64,000 nucleotides of DNA from Gottfriedia sp002574545 (lineage in GTDB: Bacteria; Bacillota; Bacilli; Bacillales; Bacillaceae_G): assembly GCA_052180195.1 (NCBI GenBank), contig CP197469.1; one strand, given 5' to 3'. Each line of letters starts with the position of its first letter. Position 1 is the first letter of the stretch. The notes under the pieces were generated by a model, which ran no database searches, was not told where the DNA came from, and saw nothing but the letters and a program-made list of their open reading frames with translations. Below are positions 48,010 through 57,900 of the stretch, piece by piece. The translations under genes were made by a program, and so were the position numbers.

Positions 48010-49466
48010 TTTTTCCACCCTTTCATGTTTTTTGACTGAATCGTATCTACAGGCAATGCGTTTGTAGGCCGTGTCTTCATTTTCCAATTAGGTACTCTAA
48101 TTAAAGTATCTTTTAAATCTTTAATTCGAATGGGTGCAAGTGGTGAAAAATAGGGAGTACCGAATGATTCGAGCTTAACAATATGAATAAAAATAAGCAT
48201 TAAACCGAATATGATTCCTACAAAACCATAAATTGATGCCAAAATAATCATTGGAAAACTGAGTATTCTAAGTGAAAAGCTCATTTCGTTTGTAGGAACA
48301 ACAAATGAAGCAACTGCTGTAATCGCAAGTACGACAGTCATTGTATTCGATACTAAATTTGCTTCTACAATAGCTGTACCAATCACAAGCCCTCCGACAA
48401 TACCAATAGTTTGTGCAACTGGACTAGGTAATCGAATTGACGCTTCTCTTAATAGTTCCAAAACTACTTGCATTATTAGAGCCTCGACAAATGGAGAAAA
48501 GGGCACATATTCAATACTGTTTTGAATGGTAGACACTAATTCATATGGGAGAACTTCATAACTAAATGAAACGATCGCAATATATACTGCAGGTAAAGTT
48601 ATGCAAAGAAAAAAACAAAATAGTCTAATGAGTTTTAAGAAGGTCCCAATTAAAACTCTACCATTATAGTCATCGGGAGTTTGGAAAAACGTAAAAAAAG
48701 AAGCAGGCATAATTGATACCGTTGGACTTCCTTCAACTATTACGCCAATTTTCCCATCAAATAAATTAGAAATAACCCGGTCAGGTCGCTCCGTTTCTAG
48801 AATTTGTGGAAATGGTGAAATCGAGCTATCCTCAATAAATTCTTCTAACTTGCCAGTTGTTAAGTTATTTTTAAGTTGAATAGATTTGACACGGACTTTA
48901 ACCATTTCTAGAATATCCTTATTTACGATATTATCTAAATATAAAATGCCAACATTTGTACTAGGATCTCCAATTGGTAAAACCTCTATTTTAAAGTCAG
49001 AGCTTCTAATTCTACTTCTTAGAAAATTGATATTTTTATTAAGGCTCTCAACAAAACCGTCATGAGAACCTGAAACAACTTTTTCATTTGTAGGCTCACT
49101 TGTCGATCGCACTTCGAATAAAACAGTATCTACAATAAAGGCTTCATTAGAACCATCAACTAACAATACCGTATTACCATTCGTAATTGCTTCTTGTATT
49201 TCATTTAAAGAATTAGTTGCTGAAATAGTTGAAACTGGAAGATCCGTCATGATATTTCCATGTTTTATATTTAAAAGTACCTCAATGATTTTTTCATTAA
49301 TAATGTCTTTATTTGAAATGGTATCAATAAAAGCAATACAAAGTGGTCTATCATTGAAAGTAATCTTTCTTGTTTTAAAATCAAATACATTTACAAACTC
49401 TTCTTTTAATTTTTCTAAATTACTATTAATGTCTTTAGAAATTGTCATTATTTGTTCGGTTTTCAA
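48006..49466 (-). CDS. gerKA: Spore germinant receptor subunit A (GerKA/GerAA family)
   Basis: A 486-residue GerA-type protein. The soluble N-terminal half carries SKDI...LKEEFVN, NTVLLVDGSNEAFIVDT and VTSIQ-like helices; a membrane domain follows with PDRVISNLFDGKIGVIVEGSP, PFSPFVEALIMQVVLELLREA and QTIGIVGGLVIGTAIVEA. It forms the ion-conducting oligomer of germinosome receptors. The start is TTG with GGAGGTGG 7 bases upstream. It is the first gene of the operon. Confidence 0.92.
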   Translation of the reverse strand: MKTEQIMTISKDINSNLEKLKEEFVNVFDFKTRKITFNDRPLCIAFIDTISNKDIINEKIIEVLLNIKHGNIMTDLPVSTISATNSLNEIQEAITNGNTVLLVDGSNEAFIVDTVLFEVRSTSEPTNEKVVSGSHDGFVESLNKNINFLRSRIRSSDFKIEVLPIGDPSTNVGILYLDNIVNKDILEMVKVRVKSIQLKNNLTTGKLEEFIEDSSISPFPQILETERPDRVISNLFDGKIGVIVEGSPTVSIMPASFFTFFQTPDDYNGRVLIGTFLKLIRLFCFFLCITLPAVYIAIVSFSYEVLPYELVSTIQNSIEYVPFSPFVEALIMQVVLELLREASIRLPSPVAQTIGIVGGLVIGTAIVEANLVSNTMTVVLAITAVASFVVPTNEMSFSLRILSFPMIILASIYGFVGIIFGLMLIFIHIVKLESFGTPYFSPLAPIRIKDLKDTLIRVPNWKMKTRPTNALPVDTIQSKNMKGWKK

Positions 49467-49486
49467 TAATATTCCACCTCCTGCCG

Positions 49487-49518
49487 TATATTGTTTGTAA
49501 AATAGAAAAACATATTCA
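49487..49518 (-). promoter_or_regulatory. Possible forespore sigma-G promoter of the ger operon
   Basis: On the minus strand TGAATA, 19 bases, CAATATA lies just before the gerKA ribosome site, resembling sigma-G sites (TGAATA...CATACTA). The spacing is one base long and the match is partial; ger operons are known sigma-G targets. Confidence 0.35.
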
Positions 49519-49662
49519 TTGGTCAGATTAGGAAATTGAATGATTATAATATGGAAAAGGGCTAACTCTTAGGTCCAGATTAACTGACTTGTGAGTTAGC
49601 TCTATTCTTAATTAAACCGGTAGAGAAAACTAATCTTTACTGAAAAAGCAAAACGAGGCTAG

Positions 49663-49770
49663 AAATTAGATGATGTTTCATATTGTGTTCGTGGAACAAA
49701 TGGTCAACTGTACTTTGATTTGGACAAAGATCAGATTCATTCACCTATTGATATTGAACCTTCTTCCTAA
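49663..49770 (+). pseudogene. Possible C-terminal gene remnant
   Basis: A 35-codon open stretch (KLDDVSYCVRGTNGQLYFDL... to SS-stop) between stops, without a start or ribosome site. It looks like coding sequence, but I cannot name a family. It abuts the antiporter remnant in another frame. Confidence 0.3.
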
Positions 49771-49940
49771 AAGGGGCTTTGTCAATTGCAATGGCACTAA
49801 CTTTGCCAGCCGAATTTCCATATAGAGAAAACATCTTGTTAATTGTTTATGCAAATGTAGTGTTTTCATTACTGGTTCAAGGTTTGAGTATCCCACGATT
49901 AATAGTGTATATAAAAAATAAAGAAAAAGTCAGAAAGTAA
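49767..49940 (+). pseudogene. C-terminal remnant of a CPA1-type Na+/H+ antiporter
   Basis: 57 codons read KGALSIAMALTLPAEFPYRE, then LLIVYANVVFSLLVQGLSIPRLI and a charged tail. This matches the last two membrane helices of CPA1 (NhaP/NhaK-type) antiporters. The preceding ~350 residues are absent, and no start or ribosome site exists. It is a decayed 3' end, perhaps left by deletion. Confidence 0.75.
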
Positions 49941-49989
49941 TGAACAAAAAGATATTTTGATAAATAATAAACTAAAATAGATCATTATA

Positions 49990-50048
49990 AAAAGACTTAA
50001 AAGTTGTTAACTGTTTTTTACAGGAATACAACGGTTAAGTCTTTTTTT
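49990..50048 (+). terminator. Terminator downstream of the antiporter remnant
   Basis: AAAAAGACTTAA and TTAAGTCTTTTTTT enclose a 32-base region with its own AGTTGTT/AACAACG-like pairing. Probably the old antiporter gene's terminator. Confidence 0.8.
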
Positions 50049-50079
50049 GTATACGCTTAATGCTGAAAGGGTCCAAATT

Positions 50080-50163
50080 ATGACTTCAATTATTCCAATT
50101 ATGGCTTTCACTTTTAATTTTGTTCTTACTATATTCTTACATAAAAGAAAGGATAATACGTAA
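50080..50163 (+). CDS. Possible 27-residue membrane peptide
   Basis: ATG with GAAAGGG 8 bases upstream encodes MTSIIPIMAFTFNFVLTIFL followed by a basic tail. One hydrophobic helix with positive C-terminus, as in small membrane regulators or type I toxins. No family recognised; chance cannot be excluded in such AT-rich DNA. Confidence 0.35.
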   Translation: MTSIIPIMAFTFNFVLTIFLHKRKDNT

Positions 50164-50490
50164 AAGTGGATTCTTCATTCCATACCGAATTATAATTAAA
50201 AATTATGAAAACGCTGGAATATAAAAGATTTTGTGATTTTTAATCTTAGAAAAGTAATAAAATATACAATTTATAGGATTATTAATAAATTAGTAGTATT
50301 TGTTAACCTTTGTCGATAAATATAACATAAATAACAGATTTTTTAGAAATATATATACAATCAACTTTCCATATAATCAATTTAGGATGGGAATTTAATA
50401 CTGGGAGTGAGAAATTTATAATACTTCTTTGACTTAAAAGAGTTGAAAATGGCGAGTTCTTATAATATAGTTCGATCGGAGGATATGAAA

Positions 50491-50571
50491 GTGTATTTGT
50501 TCTTTTATCCTGTATTACTATTGTTGTTATTTATTTCATCAATTTTCATCATTCTAATGCTATTAAAATGA
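50491..50571 (+). CDS. Possible 26-residue hydrophobic peptide
   Basis: GTG start with CGGAGGA 7-8 bases upstream encodes an almost wholly hydrophobic peptide (YLFFYPVLLLLLFISSIF...MLLK). TATAAT lies ~30 bases upstream and a terminator ~120 bases downstream, so a small transcript is plausible. It resembles small membrane proteins or type I toxins in size only. Confidence 0.4.
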   Translation: MYLFFYPVLLLLLFISSIFIILMLLK

Positions 50572-50690
50572 TGAGATAAAAATGGTTTATTTATATTTTT
50601 TTAATAAACAAATAGAAAAAGTCTTAATATATATGTTTTATTAACCCTCTTAAAGGTATATTAGTACATTTTTAAATGTTTTTCGTGAGA

Positions 50691-50731
50691 AACGGCAATC
50701 AACTGTTGGACAGCGATTGGCGTTTTTATTT
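50691..50731 (+). terminator. Terminator-like hairpin
   Basis: AACGGCAATC and GATTGGCGTT (one G-G mismatch) followed by TTTATTT. Confidence 0.6.
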
Positions 50732-50817
50732 CTGTTAAAAATGAAAGTTTTCCAGTAGTTTTATATAGTTTCCTCGTAACTATTTGTTGAATTTTATCGA
50801 TTAATATATGGTAGGTT

Positions 50818-50871
50818 GAATGATATTGTCAGAATACCAAATGAATCAATTCTCATTATAATGTGATTATA
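50818..50871 (+). promoter_or_regulatory. Shared upstream sequence of the first subtilase gene
   Basis: 54 bases, 45 of which match 54880-54933 upstream of the second subtilase. Core: TTGTCA-N-AATA, then ATCAATT-N-TCATTATAATG and a second ATTATA. Probable promoter and regulator site common to both secreted proteases. Confidence 0.7.
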
Positions 50872-51023
50872 ATTTAGTGGAAAATCATATAAGTAAATTT
50901 TTTTCATTAGGGTTTTTAAGGCTATCCTTCTAAGTTAGAGTTTCTTGGAATCTAATTCTAACTTGGAGTTAACATATATTAATATAATAATTTAGAAGAT
51001 TTAGAGGGGAGATTTTAAAGTTT

Positions 51024-54000
51024 ATGAGAAATAGCAAGAAAGTTCCATTTCGAGTCATTACACTAACAACATTAGCTGCAATGTTTTTAACTACGCCCGG
51101 TTATGCGCAAATTACGAAAGATAATCAACCTACTAATTCAAACGCTGATGCAAATGTACAAGGTGCGTTAAAAAATTATATAGCTGATCTAAACAAAGAA
51201 TCGGCTAAGTATTCTGAAAAATCAGTCTATGGTAATGTGGGCGAAAATAGTACAAAAGTATATGCACCTAATGAAAAAGTACGTGTCATTGTTGAAGTTC
51301 AGGAACCAGAACAAGCTATACAATCAAAGGCAAAGGTAAGTAAAAAAGCTTTAATGAAACAAAGGCAAGATGATGTTGTTTCCAAAATGACAAAAAAGAA
51401 GTTGAATCCGAAAGTTAGACATCGTTTTTATGAAGGATTTAATGGATTTAGCTTAGACACAGATTTTAAAAATATAAAAGATTTACAGTCAACTCCAGGG
51501 GTTACAAATGTACATATTGCACGAACTTATGAACAATCAATGAAAACGAGTAAAGAGTTAGTACAAGCACAAAGTGTATGGGAAAAATACGGATATGAAG
51601 GTGAAGGATTAGTTGTTGGTGTAGTCGATTCAGGTATAGACTATACACATAAAGATATGACGATTACGGACAAAGGAAAACAGAAAGAGAAGTTGACGGA
51701 AAGTAATATCCAAAGTAAATTTTCGGAAACTTCTGTTAATGAACAGTGGTATAGTGATAAGGTTCCAACTGGATATGATTGGGCTGATAATGACACAGAT
51801 GTTATACCACGTGGCAAATACGCAAATCCTCATGGTACACATGTATCAGGAACAATCGGTGCGAATGGGGATGAAGAGAATGATGGTGTATTAGGAATTG
51901 CACCAGGTGTACAGCTGTTAGCTGAAAAAGTTTTCTCAGACAACGGCAGTGGAGGAGCATACGAAGATGATATTATTGCAGGGATTAACCATGCTGTTGA
52001 AATGGGAGCAGATGTCATTAATATGAGTCTTGGAACTGATTTGGGATTCGTTGGCGAAGATAAAGATCCAATCCAAAAAGCAATACGTGAAGCGACAGAA
52101 CACGGAACACTAGTTGTAGTTGCAGGTGGAAACGCAGCGTATAGTACGAAGAATAGTATTATGACAGCTTCTGCCCAACCGTATGCAGACAATCCTGATA
52201 TCGGGACAGTAGGAGAGCCAGGTGTAAGTCCTTTTGCTTTGTCTGTAGCTTCCTATGAAAATACTAATTATGAATTAAGTACATTGGGGGAAGAAAATGG
52301 TTTACAACTTCCTTATCAAGATCAATCTCAATATAATTTCAAACTTTCTAGAGTACTTTCTCCTAATGAAAGCTATGAATTAGTTTATGTTGGTGAAGGA
52401 TTTAAAGATGAGCATTATGCTGGCAAAGATGTTAATGGTAAAATTGTAGTTTTTAGACCGAATACATCCTATTCAACTTATGCTTCAATGCAATCTCAAG
52501 CTAAAAAGCGAGGGGCAAAGGCTGTCATTTTAGTTCCTGCTACTAATATGACTGATTATCCATACGTAAATTTCGGTAGTAATCTTACCCCAGCAGCTAC
52601 AACAAGTAAAGCAGTGGGAAATGCTTTAATTGATAAGCTAAACAGCGGACAAGTTGTCAAAATGAAAGTAACAAAAGGAACGTGGATAGATAATCCTACG
52701 CGAGATACGATGTCTTATTTCTCTTCTTATGGTGCTCCAACTACTTTGGACTTTAAACCTGAAATTTCTGCACCAGGTGGGAAAATCTATTCTACTACTC
52801 CTGAAAACGCATATGAAGTAATGAGCGGTACTTCAATGGCGACACCACACGTTGCAGGTGGTGCTGCATTAATACTACAATCGTTGTATGAAAAAGGATT
52901 AACTCATTCAGAAGATACAGCATTAAAAGCAAAAATTGCTTTAATGAATACGGCTAAAGTAGTAATGGATCCTAAAACAAATAACGAGATTCCATATTCT
53001 CCTCGTATTCAGGGATCTGGATTAATGCAAATTCAAAATGCAATAAATACTCCTGTTATCGTAACAAGAAAAAATACGCCACTTGAGCAAGCGGGGGCTG
53101 TTGCATTAAAAGAAATTAAAAATGACAGAGCCATCTTCAATTTAAATGTAGAGTCACTTGAAGTAAAGGACGCAAAAAAAGAGTATGAATACACTGTTAA
53201 TGTGGACCTACTAACAGATGGAATTGATACAAAGCAATTTGACTTTGATGGCGATGGAAATTTAGAATCAAAAGATTATTTATCATTAAAAAGTACTCCT
53301 GTTGAAGGTGCTTCGATCTATGTAAATGGTGAGAAACTGACTAGTGCAGAAGGTTCAACAATCAAAATTAAAGCAGGTCAAAAGAAAAATCTAAATGTAG
53401 AGATTCGGTTACCAAGAACATTAAGAAAAAATGAATTTGTTGAAGGATTTATAAGACTTGTACCAACAGGAAAAAGTGATACAGCTGTTCCATTAACAGT
53501 TCCTTATATGGGCTTTAATGGAAAGTGGGATTCTCTTAATAATATTGATCCAGTAGCTTGGGATCGAAAAGATGCATTTTTAGGCTATACTGCACTTTGG
53601 AATGACGAGGGCGCAACGGTTCCTATGGGATATGATACAAAAACAGGTAAATTTAATATGGACGCTATCGCTACCTCTCCAAATTCAATCCTTAAAGGGG
53701 TATTCCCAACATTTACTGCATTTAGAAACTTAGCAAAAGCGGAAATGTATATTGAGAATAAACAAGGCAAGATGATTAAATATCTTGGTGACTTTAGTGA
53801 ATATAATAATGGTATTCCTATGCCAATTCACAAGAATATTCTCTCTGCAAGTAGGATGTATATGGGATATAACTGGGATACGAAAGATCAAAACGGTAAG
53901 ACGGTAAGTGATGATACGTATAACATTGTCATCAAAACAACATTAGACTACCCAGGTGCGAAACCGCAGAAAGTAAAGCTTCCGGTTAAAGTGGACTCAG

Positions 54001-54542
54001 TTGGACCAAAAGTATCGAATGTTCAAGTGACACCAAAAGATGGTCAATATGAAATTTCATTCGATGCAGTTGATAGTCGCTCAGGGTATAAGGGAGCGAT
54101 TCTTTGGTATAATGGCATACAAAAATCTACAAAAGTAGGAGAAACTTCCGTTTTAGTAAATGAAGAACCAAAAAGTGTTGTTGTGATGGGGATCGATAAT
54201 GCAATGAATATAAGTTATAAAGTATGGGGTGATCCTTCATATATTAAATACAGTATGCTTGTACCTGTATTTAGTGTCAGTCCAAACACAAATATCAGTG
54301 TAAGCAAACCAGCTCCAATAAATGGTTTTGCCCAAACACGTGTAAATTGGACGGTTTACGTAAAAGACGCTAGTGGTAACGTTATAGAAAGTATGCAAGT
54401 GAATAATGAACATGAACTTCATACTAAATGGACACCAGATGCAAAATTACCTAGCGGAACCTATTATATTTCTGCTGATGCAGTTGATAAAGAAGGTTTT
54501 AAAGTAACAACAAAGGTAGTTCCGGTTACTGTTGTTAAATAA
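51024..54542 (+). CDS. Large secreted subtilisin-like (S8) protease
   Basis: An 1172-residue exported serine protease. In order: signal peptide ending near GYAQ, an I9-type propeptide (~65-170), and an S8 catalytic domain with Asp (VGVVDSGID, ~202), His (PHGTHVSG, ~270) and Ser (SGTSMATPHVAG, ~602). A protease-associated (PA) insert lies between His and Ser (~455-545). C-terminal beta domains follow, including a calcium-loop sequence DFDGDGNLESKDY (~740). It resembles B. subtilis Vpr but is ~370 residues longer, like lactocepin-type cell-envelope proteases. GAGGGGAGAT lies ~10 bases before the ATG. No sortase motif is seen. Confidence 0.93.
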   Translation: MRNSKKVPFRVITLTTLAAMFLTTPGYAQITKDNQPTNSNADANVQGALKNYIADLNKESAKYSEKSVYGNVGENSTKVYAPNEKVRVIVEVQEPEQAIQSKAKVSKKALMKQRQDDVVSKMTKKKLNPKVRHRFYEGFNGFSLDTDFKNIKDLQSTPGVTNVHIARTYEQSMKTSKELVQAQSVWEKYGYEGEGLVVGVVDSGIDYTHKDMTITDKGKQKEKLTESNIQSKFSETSVNEQWYSDKVPTGYDWADNDTDVIPRGKYANPHGTHVSGTIGANGDEENDGVLGIAPGVQLLAEKVFSDNGSGGAYEDDIIAGINHAVEMGADVINMSLGTDLGFVGEDKDPIQKAIREATEHGTLVVVAGGNAAYSTKNSIMTASAQPYADNPDIGTVGEPGVSPFALSVASYENTNYELSTLGEENGLQLPYQDQSQYNFKLSRVLSPNESYELVYVGEGFKDEHYAGKDVNGKIVVFRPNTSYSTYASMQSQAKKRGAKAVILVPATNMTDYPYVNFGSNLTPAATTSKAVGNALIDKLNSGQVVKMKVTKGTWIDNPTRDTMSYFSSYGAPTTLDFKPEISAPGGKIYSTTPENAYEVMSGTSMATPHVAGGAALILQSLYEKGLTHSEDTALKAKIALMNTAKVVMDPKTNNEIPYSPRIQGSGLMQIQNAINTPVIVTRKNTPLEQAGAVALKEIKNDRAIFNLNVESLEVKDAKKEYEYTVNVDLLTDGIDTKQFDFDGDGNLESKDYLSLKSTPVEGASIYVNGEKLTSAEGSTIKIKAGQKKNLNVEIRLPRTLRKNEFVEGFIRLVPTGKSDTAVPLTVPYMGFNGKWDSLNNIDPVAWDRKDAFLGYTALWNDEGATVPMGYDTKTGKFNMDAIATSPNSILKGVFPTFTAFRNLAKAEMYIENKQGKMIKYLGDFSEYNNGIPMPIHKNILSASRMYMGYNWDTKDQNGKTVSDDTYNIVIKTTLDYPGAKPQKVKLPVKVDSVGPKVSNVQVTPKDGQYEISFDAVDSRSGYKGAILWYNGIQKSTKVGETSVLVNEEPKSVVVMGIDNAMNISYKVWGDPSYIKYSMLVPVFSVSPNTNISVSKPAPINGFAQTRVNWTVYVKDASGNVIESMQVNNEHELHTKWTPDAKLPSGTYYISADAVDKEGFKVTTKVVPVTVVK

Positions 54543-54551
54543 TTGAAAGAA

Positions 54552-54577
54552 GGGGAGCCACGCTATATGGCTCCCCT
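54552..54577 (+). repeat. Left copy of the protease-gene terminator hairpin
   Basis: GGGGAGCCA, 7-base loop, TGGCTCCCC then T, directly abutting CAGACTG of element copy 2; the T-run has been cut off. Confidence 0.85.
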
Positions 54578-54737
54578 CAGACTGTTGACAAACGCTCGCT
54601 TTCTTCGTTACTGCGCCAGTCTGCGGTACTCATTACCTTTTAGGGTAACTCCGCTCCTCATCTGGCTTCGCGACTCGAAAGACAAACGCTTGCAATCAGT
54701 CTGAAAATCAAACTTTTAGGACCTTGTCTACACACTG
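54578..54737. mobile_element. MITE-like palindromic element, copy 2
   Basis: 160 bases, ~93% identical to copy 1 (33454-33615) over the 126-base core, same termini and same orientation relative to the upstream gene. The stem GCCTG/CAGGC of copy 1 is GCCAG/CTGGC here, so pairing is kept by a double change. No ORF. Confidence 0.8.
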
Positions 54738-54760
54738 GGGGGAGCCATGAACCCCTTTTT
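54738..54760 (+). terminator. Right, altered copy of the protease-gene terminator
   Basis: GGGGAGCCA-TGAA-CCCC followed by TTTTT. It equals the left copy with the loop and one arm shortened, leaving a 4-bp stem that should terminate weakly. Confidence 0.65.
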
Positions 54761-54879
54761 AATTGTTTTGATTTTATTAAATCGAATCATTTTGAACCAT
54801 AATTTGTCACTAGCAATGAAACTATACTAATCTATTTGTATTTTATTGTTAGATTTTATCGAATTTTATTCAATAGATT

Positions 54880-54933
54880 GAATGAATTTGTCAAAATAAC
54901 AATCGTATCAATTGTCATTATAATGTAATTATA
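54880..54933 (+). promoter_or_regulatory. Shared upstream sequence of the second subtilase gene
   Basis: Matches 50818-50871 at 45 of 54 positions (TTGTCA-N-AATA, ATCAATT-N-TCATTATAATG). It lies 46 bases before the ribosome start region. Confidence 0.7.
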
Positions 54934-54978
54934 TTTTTAAGAAAATTCAAAATAGTATACAAGAAGGGATTGAATAGA

Positions 54979-57900
54979 TTGAAAAAAAATATAAAGACAC
55001 AGTCATTGGCTAAAGCGAAACGAACTGCGGCTGTTGTGTTGAGTACTGGTCTTTTGCTTGGACCAGTCGCTAACTTAAATTACACTTCTGTTGTGCATGC
55101 ACAAACAAATACAAAGGCAGAAAGTATTTTAGCAAAGTTAACTAAAGAGCAGCGTGAAGCATTACAGAACTTAGATCAGCATCAATTAAAAACCGGATTA
55201 CAACTATCACGAGATATTGATTTGTCAAGTGATAAAGATGTAAATGTAATCGTAGAATTAAATGAACTTCCAGCGAAAACGGCACAAATAGCTAAAGCAA
55301 TTAAAGGAGAAAGCATTTCTCTTACACAAGCAAATGAGAATGTAGAAAAATCTCAAGTTCAGTTTAAAAAAGATTTGCAATCAAAACTAAAAAAGATCAA
55401 ATCAGGTAAGGATGCGTATGGTGTAAAACATACTTATAAAAATACCTTGAATGGTGTCGCATTAACATTGCCAGCAAATCAAGTGAAATCATTGTTAAAT
55501 TCTAAGGTAGTAAAAGCAGTTTATAGTGATTACACAGTGCACGTAGAACCACCGGCTCAAACACAGACAGAGGAAGCAAAAGAACAAACAAAAGTTGACA
55601 GTATACCTTTTTTAAATCTTGATAAACTTCATGACGAAGGGTACACAGGTAAAGGGGTAAAGGTTGGGGTTATTGATACAGGTATCGACTATAATCATCC
55701 AGATTTAAAGCATGGGTATAAAGGTGGATATGACTTTGTAGATAATGATAATAACCCGATGGAAACAACTTATGATGACTGGAAAAAGTCGAAAAAAGCA
55801 GAGTATCTAAATGGAAGTGCTTATTATACAGATCATGGTACACATGTATCTGGAACGATTGCAGGTCGAGCAGAAAATAATTCAGATTATAAAGTAATAG
55901 GAGTGGCTCCGGAATCTGATTTATACGTTTATCGTGTTTTAGGACCATACGGAAGCGGAACAACGGCGGCGATCCTTGCAGGGATCGATAAAGCTGTTCA
56001 AGATGGAATGGATGTTATTAATTTATCTTTAGGTGCTTCCATCAATGATCCGTTATACGCTACAAGTATAGCGATTGATAATGCGGTGTTAAGTGGCGTA
56101 ACAGCAGTTGTTGCAGCTGGTAATTCGGGAGATGCACTGAATACGTTAGGATCTCCAGGAGCTGCGGCGTTAGCGCTAACAGTAGGAGCAAGTTCTGTTC
56201 CTAGTAAGGTCACAAGCTTTGAGAGTCAATTTGCATCTGGTATTAATAAAGTTGGTGTGACAATGCAGCTAATGTCAAAGAAATGGACGGATGACTTCAG
56301 CAGTATGACTAGTAAATCTTTTGACATAGTAAATGTAGGTTTAGGTGGTCCAAATGATTACACAGGCAAAGATGTGAATTGTAAAATCGCTTTTATCCAG
56401 CGAGGTACATATGCATTAATTGAGAAAATGGAATATGCGAGAGATCATGGGGCAGCGGGTGTAATCATTTATAACTCGAATCCAGACGAAGGTCAGATTC
56501 CGATATTCTTAGGAGAAAGCAACGACAATATCCCAACTTTTTCAATGACAAATAAAGATGGGCAAGCTGTAAATAATCTGTTTTCAAGTGGTGTACCAAG
56601 TGTGACATTCGGTACAAAAAGTGAAAAAGAACTTTCAGGTGATGATTTGGCAAGTTTTAGCTCTAGAGGACCATCTGGAACTTTATATGATATTAAGCCA
56701 GAGGTAACGGCACCAGGCGTAGATGTATTATCAACTGTTCCTTCGTATATTGCAAATAAAGAAGATACAACAGACTATTCTTCAGCTTACTTACGAATGT
56801 CTGGTACTTCGATGGCATCTCCACATGTGGCAGGAGTTGCAGCGCTATTGCTGCAAGCTCACCCGGACTATACGCCTGGAGATATAAAGACTGTTCTGAT
56901 GAATACAGCGGATCCACTAAAAAATCCATACAGTGTATTTGAAGTCGGAGCGGGCAGAATTGATCCAATGCAAGCGATTCATTCCAATACGATCATTAGT
57001 GTGCTAGATAAAACGCCTTACATTGAAAATGGGGAAGAAAAAATCATTCCAGAACAAACAGGCGGTCTAAGTTACGGCTTCGTCCCAGTTTCGTCAGATA
57101 AGGATTACTCGAAGACTACGAAACTATCATTTGAAAATAGTAGTGATAAAGATAAAAAATATGAGTTATCCGTTGAATACAATATAGGTGCAAAAGGTTC
57201 TTTGGATGCGAATAAAAATGGCGTAACTGTAAAAGTACCAAATACAATTACTGTTAAGAAAAACAGTACAAAACAACTTTCTGCGACTTTAGCTATTCCG
57301 AAAACGGCAGAAAAAGGTATTTACGAAGGATATATTACGATTAAAGAGAAGAACAATCCGGAAGAAAGCTACCGTATTCCATTTGGAGTAAAGGCTACTG
57401 ATGAAGGCTTAGCATATTTTGATGTATATACAAAGAGCATTTCAACGGACCGCGTCATAAATTTATTCAGCCGTAAAGATACTGATTTAGATTTTAGATT
57501 AAACACGTCCATGCAAACGTTAGACTGGGTATTAGTCGATCCGAAAACGCATAAAGATCTCGGACTGATTACTTCAGTTAACGGTTCAGGTGCAGCAGTT
57601 GACACAGATTACACAATGGACAGTGCTTTTTACGGTAGATATTTCCCATTCACTGGAGATGAAAAAAATCCAATTGGTTATGTTTCTGAAAAAGCGCCAG
57701 ATGGTATTTACGATATTAAAATGATTGGAACAAATAAAGACGGCAAACAATTCGTGAAAACTTCAAAAGTAAGCATTGATAACAATGAACCTACAATTAA
57801 ATTCGATGATACAAATGCGCTGCCAAAAGGCGATACACAAATTGTAGAATTAGCGGAAGGGCAAGATAAAGTTACCCTTTCCGGAACGTTACTAGATCCT

